From: CAYXFZ01 sp964464385
Lineage (GTDB): Bacteria > Planctomycetota > UBA1135
DNA: 23,546 nucleotides
Assembly: GCA_964464385.1 (NCBI GenBank)
Contig: CAYXFZ010000035.1
Location: 1 to 23,546 of the forward strand
Direction of reading: 5' to 3'
Positions 1 to 6,848 of the stretch are shown piece by piece. How positions within the stretch are numbered: position 1 is the stretch's first letter; each line of letters begins with the position of its first letter. Made by a program: the position numbers and the translations under genes. The notes beneath the pieces are model-generated. The model was given only the letters and a program-made list of their open reading frames with translations. It did no database searches and had not been told where the DNA came from.

Positions 1-2
1 CG

Positions 3-290
3 GTTTATAGCCAAGGCACCCTGACCAAAACCAACTACGGTCGCGATCACCACCCCCGCGCCTTCAGTTGCTGGATGGCCGGAGGAGGACTGGCGCGAGG
101 CACGGTCTATGGCGCCACCGATGATTTCTCCTACAACATCGCCGAGAATCCAGTCAGCGTGCACGACTTGCATGCGACTTTACTGCACTGTCTCGGCTTC
201 GACCATGAGCGCCTGAATTATCGCCACCAAGGGCGCGACATGCGCCTGACCGATGTCTTTGGCAAGGTCGTCGCCCCGCTCTTGGCCTGA
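3..290 (+). CDS. DUF1501 family protein, C-terminal fragment
   Basis: The window opens inside this gene, and about 95 C-terminal residues are present. The frame is open from base 3 and ends with TGA at 288-290. Visible motifs are YGRDHHPRAFS, then a Trp-Met-Ala-Gly-Gly-Gly stretch, VHDLHATLLH and GRDMRLTDV near the end. These match the C-terminal part of DUF1501 proteins, which are sulfatase/alkaline-phosphatase-fold proteins exported by Tat in planctomycetes. Their reaction is not established. The fragment is clearly a paralogue of the complete DUF1501 protein at 9701-11143, which has GRDHHMRGFS, VHDLHATMLH and GRDFRLTDV at the same places. It is followed after one base by the cytochrome-domain gene, so the two are probably cotranscribed. 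Confidence 0.9.
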   Translation, partial: VYSQGTLTKTNYGRDHHPRAFSCWMAGGGLARGTVYGATDDFSYNIAENPVSVHDLHATLLHCLGFDHERLNYRHQGRDMRLTDVFGKVVAPLLA

Positions 291-291
291 G

Positions 292-1860
292 ATGCAGGAC
301 ACCCTTTTTCTGTTTGGTCGCCTTCATCCGCTCCTGTTGCACTTGCCCCTGGGTTTGCTCTTCGGGCTTGCCTTGGTGGAGGGCGTTGGGCACCTGCGCC
401 GCCGACCTGCAGCACCCGGCCATTGGATCGGACTGGCCGCTTTGACGGCGGCAATTGCCGCGGCTTCGGGTTGGATGTTGCATGAACAACCTGACTTTTT
501 GGACGCCGGAAATCTTTGGTGGCACAAGCGATTTGGCTTGGCCACTGCCGGTGGTGCTCTTTTGGCAGCATCCCTGCGCCTCCTGAGCAAAACTACGGGA
601 TATCGCCTCACCCTCGGCCTGACTGCCCTCGTCATGGTTCCGGCGGGACATTTTGGCGCGACCATGGTCCATGGAGATGGCTATTGGCGCGTGCCGGAAC
701 CCGTGGCTGAAGTCGTTCTTCCCCCGGTCATGGAACTCACCTTGGCTTCTTATGAGGAACACGTCGCCCCCTTGTTGCAAGCTCGGTGCAATTCTTGCCA
801 CGGGGCCCGCAAACAAAAGGGCGAACTCCGATTGGATTCGCCGCGGGCCATCCTGGCAGGGGGAGAAAGCGGTCCTGCCCTGGAGAGCAACTTGCCGACC
901 GAGGATCAGGAATTCCTTTACCGACTGCTTCTGCCCCTGGACGATGAGGATCACATGCCGCCGGAGGAAAAACGGCAGCCTTCTGCCTTGGAAATTTCTC
1001 TGTTGCGCGCTTGGGTCGAGGCTGGGGCACCCTTCAAGGAAATGTTTCCCTTGGACGAAGGGGGCACTCTGCCGCCCACTCCTGAATTAGATCCCGCCGA
1101 TCGGCTCCTCGCCCCGCCTCCAGCTGAGGTCATCACTGCACTCCGCGCCAACCTGGTGCACGTGCAACAGGTGGCCGCGGATACGGAAGAGCTCTGGGTG
1201 GACTTTTCCGCCCCTGCCCCGGACATGAAGGACGAAGTCGTGGCGCGCTTGTTGCAACCCTTGCAAAACCACATCGCCGATCTTTCCCTTGCCCGAACGC
1301 AGATTTCTGACGCTCTCCTGGAACAGGTTGCCGCCATGCCCCGATTGCGACGCCTGGATTTGCGCGAAACGGCCATCACCGATCAGGGGTTGGCTTTCCT
1401 GAAAAATCACGATTCGCTCGAGGAACTGGTGTTGGTTCACACCCAGGTGACCGGGCAATCCCTCGACACCCTGCTCTCTCTGCCCAACTTGTCCCGCCTC
1501 TGGCTTTGGGGAACCTTCGATCCAACGGAGGCCATGGCCACCCTTCGCGAAAAGCGTCCCGACTTGCAACTTGACCTTGGAGCAGAGGCAGACGCCGTGG
1601 CGCTGGAAACGGAGCCTGATCTTGTGCTCACTGGCGACGCCCCGCTAGTGGATGGCCCCTCAAAAGGAACCACCCCACCCGACGCTGGAGTAACTGTGGC
1701 CAACTTATCCCCCATCAACAACACCTGCCCAGTCTCCGGAAAACCTGTGGACGCAAATTACTCCGTGGTTTACGACGGCAAAGTGATTGGCTTTTGTTGC
1801 CCCACCTCCTCGGAGCTATTTTGGGCCGAGCCGGAAAAGTTTCTAGCGATCCTGGAGTAG
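292..1860 (+). CDS. Membrane-anchored cytochrome c domain protein with LRR and YHS-like domains
   Basis: A protein of 522 residues. I place the start at ATG 292, one base after the preceding stop, because this directly yields a hydrophobic N-terminus. The same frame is open back to 253, but that would overlap the upstream gene. Residues 1-125 contain several hydrophobic helices resembling the DUF2231 membrane domain found at the head of planctomycete cytochrome proteins. A haem-binding CNSCH motif lies at residues 166-170, followed by a Met-Pro-Pro segment near 222 that could supply the axial Met, as in PSCyt1 domains. Residues about 325-410 form a short run of leucine-rich repeats. Residues about 478-522 look like a YHS-type domain, with CPVSGKPV and a Cys-Cys pair at 502-503. 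Such proteins are thought to act in periplasmic electron transfer, but the substrate is unknown. The four-part architecture is unusual. Confidence 0.9.
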   Translation: MQDTLFLFGRLHPLLLHLPLGLLFGLALVEGVGHLRRRPAAPGHWIGLAALTAAIAAASGWMLHEQPDFLDAGNLWWHKRFGLATAGGALLAASLRLLSKTTGYRLTLGLTALVMVPAGHFGATMVHGDGYWRVPEPVAEVVLPPVMELTLASYEEHVAPLLQARCNSCHGARKQKGELRLDSPRAILAGGESGPALESNLPTEDQEFLYRLLLPLDDEDHMPPEEKRQPSALEISLLRAWVEAGAPFKEMFPLDEGGTLPPTPELDPADRLLAPPPAEVITALRANLVHVQQVAADTEELWVDFSAPAPDMKDEVVARLLQPLQNHIADLSLARTQISDALLEQVAAMPRLRRLDLRETAITDQGLAFLKNHDSLEELVLVHTQVTGQSLDTLLSLPNLSRLWLWGTFDPTEAMATLREKRPDLQLDLGAEADAVALETEPDLVLTGDAPLVDGPSKGTTPPDAGVTVANLSPINNTCPVSGKPVDANYSVVYDGKVIGFCCPTSSELFWAEPEKFLAILE

Positions 1861-2151
1861 CCGCTTCTCCAAGCTTCGAGCGTAAAGCACAATTTGCATC
1901 ATTTTTTCATGCCAAAACACTGAGATTAGCAAAAATCCAAAAAACAACGTGGACGAGAAAAACACCCCGGAGCTGGAGGGGGCCCAAATCAGATCCGCGA
2001 TGGTCCCCAAGATCCCCAAGAAGACCATGATTCCTAAAACCCACTTTTTGACACGGATTGCTTGGGGTGAAAAAAACCCGCCCGTGTTCTTGAGGACCGT
2101 TTCCACCAATTTCTTTCCTGCTGCAATGGCATGTTGATTGTTTCTTTCCAT
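1843..2151 (-). CDS. Small two-helix membrane protein, function unknown
   Basis: A 102-residue reading frame starting at ATG 2151. The N-terminal 34 residues are polar and basic. Two hydrophobic segments follow, at about residues 37-57 (WVLGIMVFLGILG start) and 62-80 (SGVFFSSTLFFGFLLIS), and then a short basic tail. This is a plausible cytoplasm-in, two-span inner-membrane protein. I do not recognise a family. Its 3' end overlaps the end of the convergent cytochrome gene by 18 bases, and its start lies only 20 bases from the divergent M64 peptidase. No good Shine-Dalgarno site is visible. The well-formed membrane segments argue for a real gene, but another frame on this strand is also open here, so some doubt remains. 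Confidence 0.6.
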   Translation of the reverse strand: MERNNQHAIAAGKKLVETVLKNTGGFFSPQAIRVKKWVLGIMVFLGILGTIADLIWAPSSSGVFFSSTLFFGFLLISVFWHEKMMQIVLYARSLEKRLLQDR

Positions 2152-2171
2152 GAATCCGTTTTACTACCGCT

Positions 2172-3521
2172 GTGCGAAGATTGGGCCATTCCATGTGGAT
2201 TTTTCTCCTCCTGATCCCTTCCCACGTCCAGGTCCCCGGTGACGAACGGCCGGCAGAGCGGTTGGCCGAGGCCGAACGCTTGGCGTCCAAAGGGAAATGG
2301 GTCGCCGCGAAAAACAAGTATTGGAATCTGCGCCGCAACTGGAAGGGCACTCCTGAGGCGGAAATTGCCGACATGCGGCTAAACATGGGCTGGCTGGGAG
2401 TGATCGAATTGGATCGCCGCGGGCCATCCGCCAACCGCGTGGATGTGGTTGTGACGGGCGATGCCTTTGAAATCCAGGATTTGGATTCGCTGGAGGGACT
2501 GGCCAAAGACGTCGTGCTTGCTTTTGACCGCAACCCCACCTTGGGTGAATACGCTTCTTGTTTCAACTTCCACTTGATGGGTGTCTTCAGCAAAGAGGGT
2601 GGGGTATCCGGTTTAGGCCGCGACAATTTTGACAACGCTTTCGGCGCCAAGACCTCCGGCGACAAAACTCATGTCAGGACAAACCGTGGGCTCATTCGTC
2701 GGGCGCTTGGAGAAATGAAGGAACACGACAATCTCGCTGTAGTCTTGGTGGACAAGCCGGGATTGTTGGGTACGGGCGGCGGTGGGGTTGCCACCGTGGC
2801 CGGCCGACCCGACAAAAACACGGTCATCCACGAGTGGGGTCATGCGTTCGCCGGGCTCGCTGACGAATACTCCAGCGATGTGGGTTACACCGGCGACCCC
2901 AGACAATCGGCCAACCTCGCCACCACCGATGATCCGACGCAAGTGCCTTGGAAACATTTTTTTGAAGAGAAAAGGTACAAGGGAAAAATCGGCGTGCACC
3001 GTGGCGGCGGCGGCCGCGCCAAGGGCACCTGGAAACCGACGGTGCGAGGCTGCGTCATGGATGGCTCTGGGGATTACTGCCCGGTCTGTCGCGAGCAAGT
3101 GGTCCTTGCCATTTATCGCTACGTGGATCCCGTAGATTCTTTTTCCCCGGACAACGATTTTCATCTGAAGGCTGACGGCCCTCTTCAATTTGAAGTTACC
3201 CCCATCCAAGTGAAGAAGCACGACCTCAATGTGGAGTGGTGGGTATTGGAAGGCATCCATCCCGGGAAAGGTGATCGTTTGCGCACTGGACCTCGCGCTC
3301 GCTTGAAAGCCCTCGCCCCCATAGTCGAAGCCCCCGTCGAAACCACACGACCGCACAAGGGCGGAATCCACCGCTTCGTCTTTGATCCCGAAGATTACGG
3401 CATCGGCCCCTACACCATCATCTGCCGCGTCACCGACCCCGCCGTAGTCAAGAAAGAACCCTGGGTCCTCCGCGATCCCCAAGGCCTCCTCACCTCTGAG
3501 CGCCGCTGGGTGGTGGAGTAA
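2172..3521 (+). CDS. Exported M64-type (IgA peptidase-like) zinc metallopeptidase
   Basis: A protein of 449 residues if it starts at GTG 2172, or 442 from ATG 2193; both starts give a hydrophobic signal peptide (WIFLLLIPS). The N-terminal region after the signal is helical and rich in Ala, Glu and Lys. The core contains HEWGHAFAGLADEY at residues 220-233, the extended zinc motif HExxHxxxGLxDEY of peptidase family M64, with H220 and H224 as ligands and E221 as catalytic base. A CVMDGSGDYCPVC segment near residue 297 is also typical of M64 relatives, where it follows the active site. The last 120 residues look like a beta-sandwich. It should act outside the cytoplasm on unknown proteins. It stands alone on the + strand, divergent from the small membrane protein and convergent with the vWA gene. 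Confidence 0.9.
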   Translation: MRRLGHSMWIFLLLIPSHVQVPGDERPAERLAEAERLASKGKWVAAKNKYWNLRRNWKGTPEAEIADMRLNMGWLGVIELDRRGPSANRVDVVVTGDAFEIQDLDSLEGLAKDVVLAFDRNPTLGEYASCFNFHLMGVFSKEGGVSGLGRDNFDNAFGAKTSGDKTHVRTNRGLIRRALGEMKEHDNLAVVLVDKPGLLGTGGGGVATVAGRPDKNTVIHEWGHAFAGLADEYSSDVGYTGDPRQSANLATTDDPTQVPWKHFFEEKRYKGKIGVHRGGGGRAKGTWKPTVRGCVMDGSGDYCPVCREQVVLAIYRYVDPVDSFSPDNDFHLKADGPLQFEVTPIQVKKHDLNVEWWVLEGIHPGKGDRLRTGPRARLKALAPIVEAPVETTRPHKGGIHRFVFDPEDYGIGPYTIICRVTDPAVVKKEPWVLRDPQGLLTSERRWVVE

Positions 3522-3526
3522 AAGAA

Positions 3527-3551
3527 GGTGGACGCACCAGCTGCGCCCACC
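3527..3551. terminator. Candidate hairpin between convergent genes
   Basis: Two 10-base arms (3527-3536 GGTGGACGCA and 3542-3551 TGCGCCCACC) pair with one A-C mismatch around a 5-base loop. The hairpin lies just after the M64 stop and before the stop of the convergent vWA gene, where a two-way terminator would be expected. No T-tract follows on either strand, so intrinsic termination is only a suggestion. Confidence 0.4.
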
Positions 3552-3584
3552 CCATAGGCCTTAAGTGAAAAATTCTGAACTGGA

Positions 3585-4892
3585 TTAATATTGATCTGAC
3601 CAAGCCTGGCGCGGGGCGGAACGGTGATCCGCTTCTAGATACATCGCCTTGCTCGCAGCCAGTTGGATGTTCTTCCGTTGGCGCTCTGGCATAAAATCAA
3701 CGACTACATCCTGAAAGCGGTGCAGGTTTTCTAGCCATTCTGCTGCCTTCTCCAAGCCCGCCACGTACTTCTTGAAGTAGCGGACTTCTTTCTTTACGTA
3801 GCGAGCGGCCCCTTGGTAATCTACATCGCGGTTCATGGATGTTGCGCGCTGCACAATTTTGGCGTGCCAAACGGTGGCTACCTGAACGGCGGCCTCGTCA
3901 TTGCGTGCTTGGGCGCTGTTGTCCTTGCCAATGGCTTGGGTGAACATAACCGATTCGGCTTGCACCTTGACCGATTGTCCCGACTCGACCAGCGTGCCGC
4001 TGATCCAAGCGCCAATAGGGAGCTCATGCCCTGGCCCCCCAGCAGGGAAGCGCACCCGGAAGATGGCCTGCCGCTTGGCTTCCCCAGCAAAAGAACCAAG
4101 CGAAAATTTTTGTTCTTGTTTGGGAAAATCAGACAAACACTGGACGGTAACACCCGCAGGAAGATCCAATGACAGGACTACGTTTTCTAGGACGGTAGCC
4201 TGGGCTTCGCCGAGATCGCCGAGCAAGACTTCCAAAATTTCGGCAGGGAGTTCGGCATCATGCAAACGACCACCACCGTGGCGGGCTAAAGCTTGAATTT
4301 GATCCACGGAGTAATGGTCGCCAACCCCGATGCAACTCGTTGAGATACCGCGATTACGCAGACCGCTTGCTTGTTCTGCCAAAATCGTGGGGTCCACGAT
4401 TCCCTGGTTGGCGTGACCGTCAGAGAGCACCACCACTTGGCTGCGCTGATGCTGTTGCATGCTTTGGGCGACACACTCGGCGCCGCGCAACCAGCCCGCG
4501 GCAAGATCCGTCATGCCCCCGGATTGCATTTCCATGATGCGGCTCTTGATGGAAGCGCGGGACGTAGCCGTAATTTCTTGGTCATCCACGAGCACCACAA
4601 CGGAATCGTCGAAACCGACCACCGAAAGCAAATCGCCATCCGCAAGTTGATCTACCACCAAACAAGTAGCCAGTTTGGCATTCTCTAGGGGTGTCCCCTC
4701 CATGGAGCCAGAGCGATCCACAACGATGGCCAAGTTAAGAGGAACGCGCACCTGCGCGCCATCGACAGGTGGGGCCGATGGTGCTTCTACCTCGACCACC
4801 AAATGGCGAATCGAGTCGCCTCGGTGCCAGACCAACTTGCGATCTTGGCTTAAATTTAGAATGGGTTGCATGGATTCGTTTCGTTCTTGCAT
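3585..4892 (-). CDS. von Willebrand factor A domain protein
   Basis: A protein of 435 residues. It has an N-terminal extension of about 50 residues and then a vWA domain at about 52-220. The MIDAS metal site looks complete: DRSGS at 59-63 (D59, S61, S63), T128 in GGMTDLAAG and D158 in VVVLSDGH. A beta-rich segment follows (about 225-320), then a Lys/Arg- and aromatic-rich helical C-terminus. There is no signal peptide or membrane helix, so it should be cytoplasmic, like the YfbK-type vWA proteins it resembles in layout. Start ATG 4892 is well supported by an AAGGAGG site eight bases upstream. It is the second gene of an operon with the MerR-like regulator, 13 bases apart. MIDAS proteins usually assemble protein complexes through Mg2+; its partner here is unknown. 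Confidence 0.9.
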   Translation of the reverse strand: MQERNESMQPILNLSQDRKLVWHRGDSIRHLVVEVEAPSAPPVDGAQVRVPLNLAIVVDRSGSMEGTPLENAKLATCLVVDQLADGDLLSVVGFDDSVVVLVDDQEITATSRASIKSRIMEMQSGGMTDLAAGWLRGAECVAQSMQQHQRSQVVVLSDGHANQGIVDPTILAEQASGLRNRGISTSCIGVGDHYSVDQIQALARHGGGRLHDAELPAEILEVLLGDLGEAQATVLENVVLSLDLPAGVTVQCLSDFPKQEQKFSLGSFAGEAKRQAIFRVRFPAGGPGHELPIGAWISGTLVESGQSVKVQAESVMFTQAIGKDNSAQARNDEAAVQVATVWHAKIVQRATSMNRDVDYQGAARYVKKEVRYFKKYVAGLEKAAEWLENLHRFQDVVVDFMPERQRKNIQLAASKAMYLEADHRSAPRQAWSDQY

Positions 4893-4900
4893 GGTTCGTG

Positions 4901-4907
4901 CCTCCTT
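4901..4907 (-). promoter_or_regulatory. Strong Shine-Dalgarno site of the vWA gene
   Basis: On the minus strand this reads AAGGAGG, eight bases before ATG 4892. It overlaps the TAA stop of the upstream regulator gene (4906-4908). Ribosomes finishing the regulator are therefore placed directly over the next initiation site, which suggests coupled translation. It decides the vWA start in favour of 4892 over the internal Met codon at 4871. Few other genes in this window have a site this strong. Confidence 0.75.
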
Positions 4908-5646
4908 AAGGTCTCGAATTTTTTGAAATTAAATTGCGCAGGGTATCCGCAATGCGCTCGAGAGAGGCGAGATCGTCGCCGTCCAAACCGCGCGCACGCA
5001 GCTCCAAATCGGGGGTGATGGGAATGTTGACCCACCACTCGCCGCGTGCCTTCCGCTGGGGCTTGCGGTGCGGAAGGGTGTTTTCCAATTCGATGGCCGC
5101 GCGCTCTAAGCGCGACGTCGGATGCACAGGCACATTGTGGGTGTAGGGCGCACTTTGATTCTTAGCCTTGAGTCGGCGGATGAAGGAAAGGGCTTCGTTG
5201 TCTTCCTCGAGCAGCAACCCCTTCTTCGGATGGAAAGACGAGTCGTCGCGGATCGGCGACTGTTCCAAGGGTGCGCCCAAGAGCGCCTCGTGCGAGGGGG
5301 GGGCCATGCTGGCAAAACGGACCGCGGGTTCCTCTTCTACCACCAAGACATCGAGGGCCTCCTCGCCCAAGCCAATGGCACGCACCCGTTCCGGCGGCAA
5401 TTGCATGAGCAGGCGCCGGACTTGATCCAAACCAAGGCTCACCTGCCGGCGAACCGCCTTCATAAACAACAACCCATCTAGGGAGTCGTTTGGGTAGGCG
5501 GCCCCCCGCCCCTTGCCATTGGCCCCCGGAATCAGACCCTGCTGGATGTAGTTACGAATGGTCCGCTGACGAAAACCCGTCAGATCGGCCAATTCCCGCA
5601 AAGAGTACCCAGAGGCTGTTTCCATGTCCCCATGATAACTCGCCAT
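4906..5646 (-). CDS. MerR-like transcriptional regulator
   Basis: A protein of 246 residues from ATG 5646. An in-frame ATG at 5625 is preceded by GGGGAC and is also possible. Residues about 14-80 form a MerR-type winged helix-turn-helix: YSLRELADLTGFRQRTIRNY, then YIQQGLIP and the Leu-Gly-Leu-Asp-Gln-Val-Arg-Arg-Leu segment. The linker (about 85-200) is charged and shows no Cys cluster, so a classical metal sensor is unlikely. The C-terminal 45 residues contain a WWVNIPITPDLELRARG segment followed by a helix (SLERIADTLRNLI); a segment of this kind is seen in MerR-like proteins encoded beside vWA genes. It is the first gene of the operon and probably controls itself and the vWA gene from the AT-rich leader upstream. 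The inducing signal is unknown. Confidence 0.87.
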   Translation of the reverse strand: MASYHGDMETASGYSLRELADLTGFRQRTIRNYIQQGLIPGANGKGRGAAYPNDSLDGLLFMKAVRRQVSLGLDQVRRLLMQLPPERVRAIGLGEEALDVLVVEEEPAVRFASMAPPSHEALLGAPLEQSPIRDDSSFHPKKGLLLEEDNEALSFIRRLKAKNQSAPYTHNVPVHPTSRLERAAIELENTLPHRKPQRKARGEWWVNIPITPDLELRARGLDGDDLASLERIADTLRNLISKNSRP

Positions 5647-5690
5647 GTCTATTTGTCTAGTTTTTATTGGAATTTTTCACTCTATTCACT
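5647..5690 (-). promoter_or_regulatory. AT-rich leader with paired direct repeats upstream of the MerR-like gene
   Basis: The region just before ATG 5646 is much richer in A and T than its surroundings. It holds two tandem direct repeats: GTCTA-TTT-GTCTA at 5647-5659 (8-base period) and TTCACT-CTA-TTCACT at 5676-5690 (9-base period). TCTATT also recurs 33 bases apart (5648 and 5681). This is the only sizeable non-coding stretch next to the operon, so the promoter and an autoregulatory operator probably lie here. No -10/-35 pair can be assigned with confidence. Confidence 0.4.
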
Positions 5691-5702
5691 GTTTTTTATG
5701 AC

Positions 5703-6069
5703 TTATAACGAAAGAACTCGCCTAGGATCCCTGGATTCAAGCCGAATCAAGCCCAGGTAGGCGTAGGAGCCCTGAACCAATCTGACATCCACATGCAGGC
5801 CACCGAAGGGATCCGCCTTGAGATTGCTGAAGCGGAGAACCGTGGAATCATTGCCGTCATAATTGCCATTTGCGCCGAGATTCGTTCCGGAAGTTTGCAA
5901 CTGCTGGCTTTGCTGGCCATGCCCACCAACCACGGGAAATGGGGTCATGCGCGTAGATGTGGTGTTGCGGCTGGATCAGGGTGTTTGCATGGGCAGCAAC
6001 CGGTTCCATACCCCCAACGCGAAACGCCAGAACCAGCAGGAGGCGAGTGGTGAAACGGCCAAATCGCAC
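5703..6069 (-). pseudogene. Frameshifted or truncated remnant of a secreted protein
   Basis: The 3' part (5703-5948) encodes a segment ending in SGTNLGANGNYDGND, then STVLRFSNLKADPFGG and GSYAYLGLIRLE. This pattern resembles the C-terminal beta-domain of large secreted proteins in planctomycetes and verrucomicrobia. Only about 80 residues are in that frame, with a stop a few codons upstream of its first ATG. In an adjacent frame, from GTG 6069, a signal-peptide-like run (FTTRLLLVLAF) is followed by HANTLIQPQHHIYAHDP and ends near where the other frame begins. A frameshift around 5900-5945 would join them into one short secreted protein. An alternative is a short remnant left by a larger deletion. 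It lies in the 567-base stretch 5647-6213, which otherwise holds only the leader repeats and a hairpin. Confidence 0.4.
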
Positions 6070-6106
6070 GATCCCACGAAGTGAAGAAAAAAAATATGGG
6101 AGAAAT

Positions 6107-6123
6107 TTCCCCCATAGGGGGAA
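6107..6123. repeat. Tight inverted repeat (hairpin)
   Basis: TTCCCCC and GGGGGAA form a perfect 7-base stem around an ATA loop. It lies in the non-coding stretch between the secreted-protein remnant and the small-protein/GIY-YIG pair. It could be part of a 5' leader of the + strand pair or a protein-binding site. A T7 run at about 6160-6166 lies too far away to make it a standard terminator. Confidence 0.4.
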
Positions 6124-6213
6124 GTTGGGCAAAAACGGCCCTGAGGGGGTCCGAGCTGGTTTTTTTCGGTTATGGATGGAAGGGAACAGCGCCAAACCCC
6201 GCTGAAAAAACCC

Positions 6214-6513
6214 ATGAACATCGAAAAAACAAACCAAATTCTCAATTCCCATTACTCAGTGGAAAGCAGATGGCAGGAAAACTCCCAACAAGATCCTTGT
6301 TCCATCAAGTTCGGAATCATCACCTCTTCACCGATACATGGAGCCTTCCTCTCGGTGGTCTCCGAAAAGGAGCGCGCCTTTGTCTTTCTCCCCAGGGTGG
6401 CCCTCTTGCAGCAAATCAAAAAGACCAATCAAATGATTGATACCTTCATCCGCGAAGCAAAAGACACACTTTTGGAATTTAGCCCCGAGGAAATCGAAGA
6501 GTGGTACCGATGA
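6214..6513 (+). CDS. Small hypothetical protein, coupled to the GIY-YIG-like gene
   Basis: A 99-residue frame from ATG 6214; an in-frame ATG at 6172 would add 14 residues, and neither has a clear Shine-Dalgarno site. I do not recognise the family. The sequence has no signal peptide or membrane segment. The middle (IKFGIITSSPIHGAFLSVV) looks beta-rich, and the C-terminal half is helical (LLQQIKKTNQMIDTFIREA) and ends acidic (FSPEEIEEWYR). Its TGA stop (6511-6513) overlaps the ATG of the next gene in an ATGA arrangement, a strong sign that both are translated and work together. The DNA looks AT-richer than the neighbouring genes by eye, with little planctomycete-like codon bias, which could mean recent acquisition. 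Confidence 0.65.
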   Translation: MNIEKTNQILNSHYSVESRWQENSQQDPCSIKFGIITSSPIHGAFLSVVSEKERAFVFLPRVALLQQIKKTNQMIDTFIREAKDTLLEFSPEEIEEWYR

Positions 6514-6848
6514 AGAACGATCCTCTTTACTCCGTTTACGTCATCCGTTTGGATCCTGCTGCAGCACGTGACAGACGAAAACAATTCGCCAAGCGAAACC
6601 CTGCAGTAAACATCATGACTGCACCCTTGGTGTATGTTGGCCAAACCTCCCGATCTCCTCAGGAGAGAATGGAGCGCCATTTTTCTGGCCAAAAAGCAGC
6701 ATCCATCGTCCGCGATTACGGCATGGGGCTCATGCCAGAACTCACATTTCTTCTTCCCCCTCTTAGAACTCGAGCCCAAGCGCTCGAGGCGGAAAAGAAA
6801 ACTGCAGAGCGCCTACAAACCCTCGGCTTCGCTGTGTGGTGGGGCTAA
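6510..6848 (+). CDS. GIY-YIG-like nuclease-fold protein
   Basis: A 112-residue protein from ATG 6510, which overlaps the previous stop by four bases. Its layout fits a compact GIY-YIG fold. A first strand YSVYVIRL (about 7-14) stands for GIY, VYVGQTS (41-47) stands for YIG, PQERMERH (50-57) supplies the conserved Arg, and EAEKKTAERL (93-102) could supply the Glu. The protein ends in LGFAVWWG. The stretch between the first two strands is longer than usual (about 25 residues, basic). GIY-YIG domains cut DNA in repair, homing and restriction enzymes, but many small bacterial members have no known function. Loss of the exact GIY triad means activity cannot be assumed. Its last 36 bases overlap the convergent lipoprotein gene. 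Confidence 0.7.
   Translation: MKNDPLYSVYVIRLDPAAARDRRKQFAKRNPAVNIMTAPLVYVGQTSRSPQERMERHFSGQKAASIVRDYGMGLMPELTFLLPPLRTRAQALEAEKKTAERLQTLGFAVWWG

Noticed and set aside
154..954. Long open frame on the minus strand opposite the cytochrome fusion gene
   Set aside because: It is antisense to a gene with clear domains, rich in Arg/Gln/Ser with no motif, and explained by codon bias of the opposite strand.
1907..2665. 252-residue open frame on the minus strand across the M64 start
   Set aside because: It is Ser/Lys/Pro-rich without motifs and overlaps both the better-supported small membrane protein and the M64 gene.
2613..3482. 289-residue minus-strand open frame inside the M64 gene
   Set aside because: The plus strand encodes an intact zinc peptidase here; the antisense product has shadow-type composition.
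6135..6170. Intrinsic terminator ending in the T7 run near 6160-6166
   Set aside because: Only a very short CCC-TGA-GGG stem lies nearby and it is not adjacent to the T run; the stronger hairpin at 6107-6123 is too far upstream.
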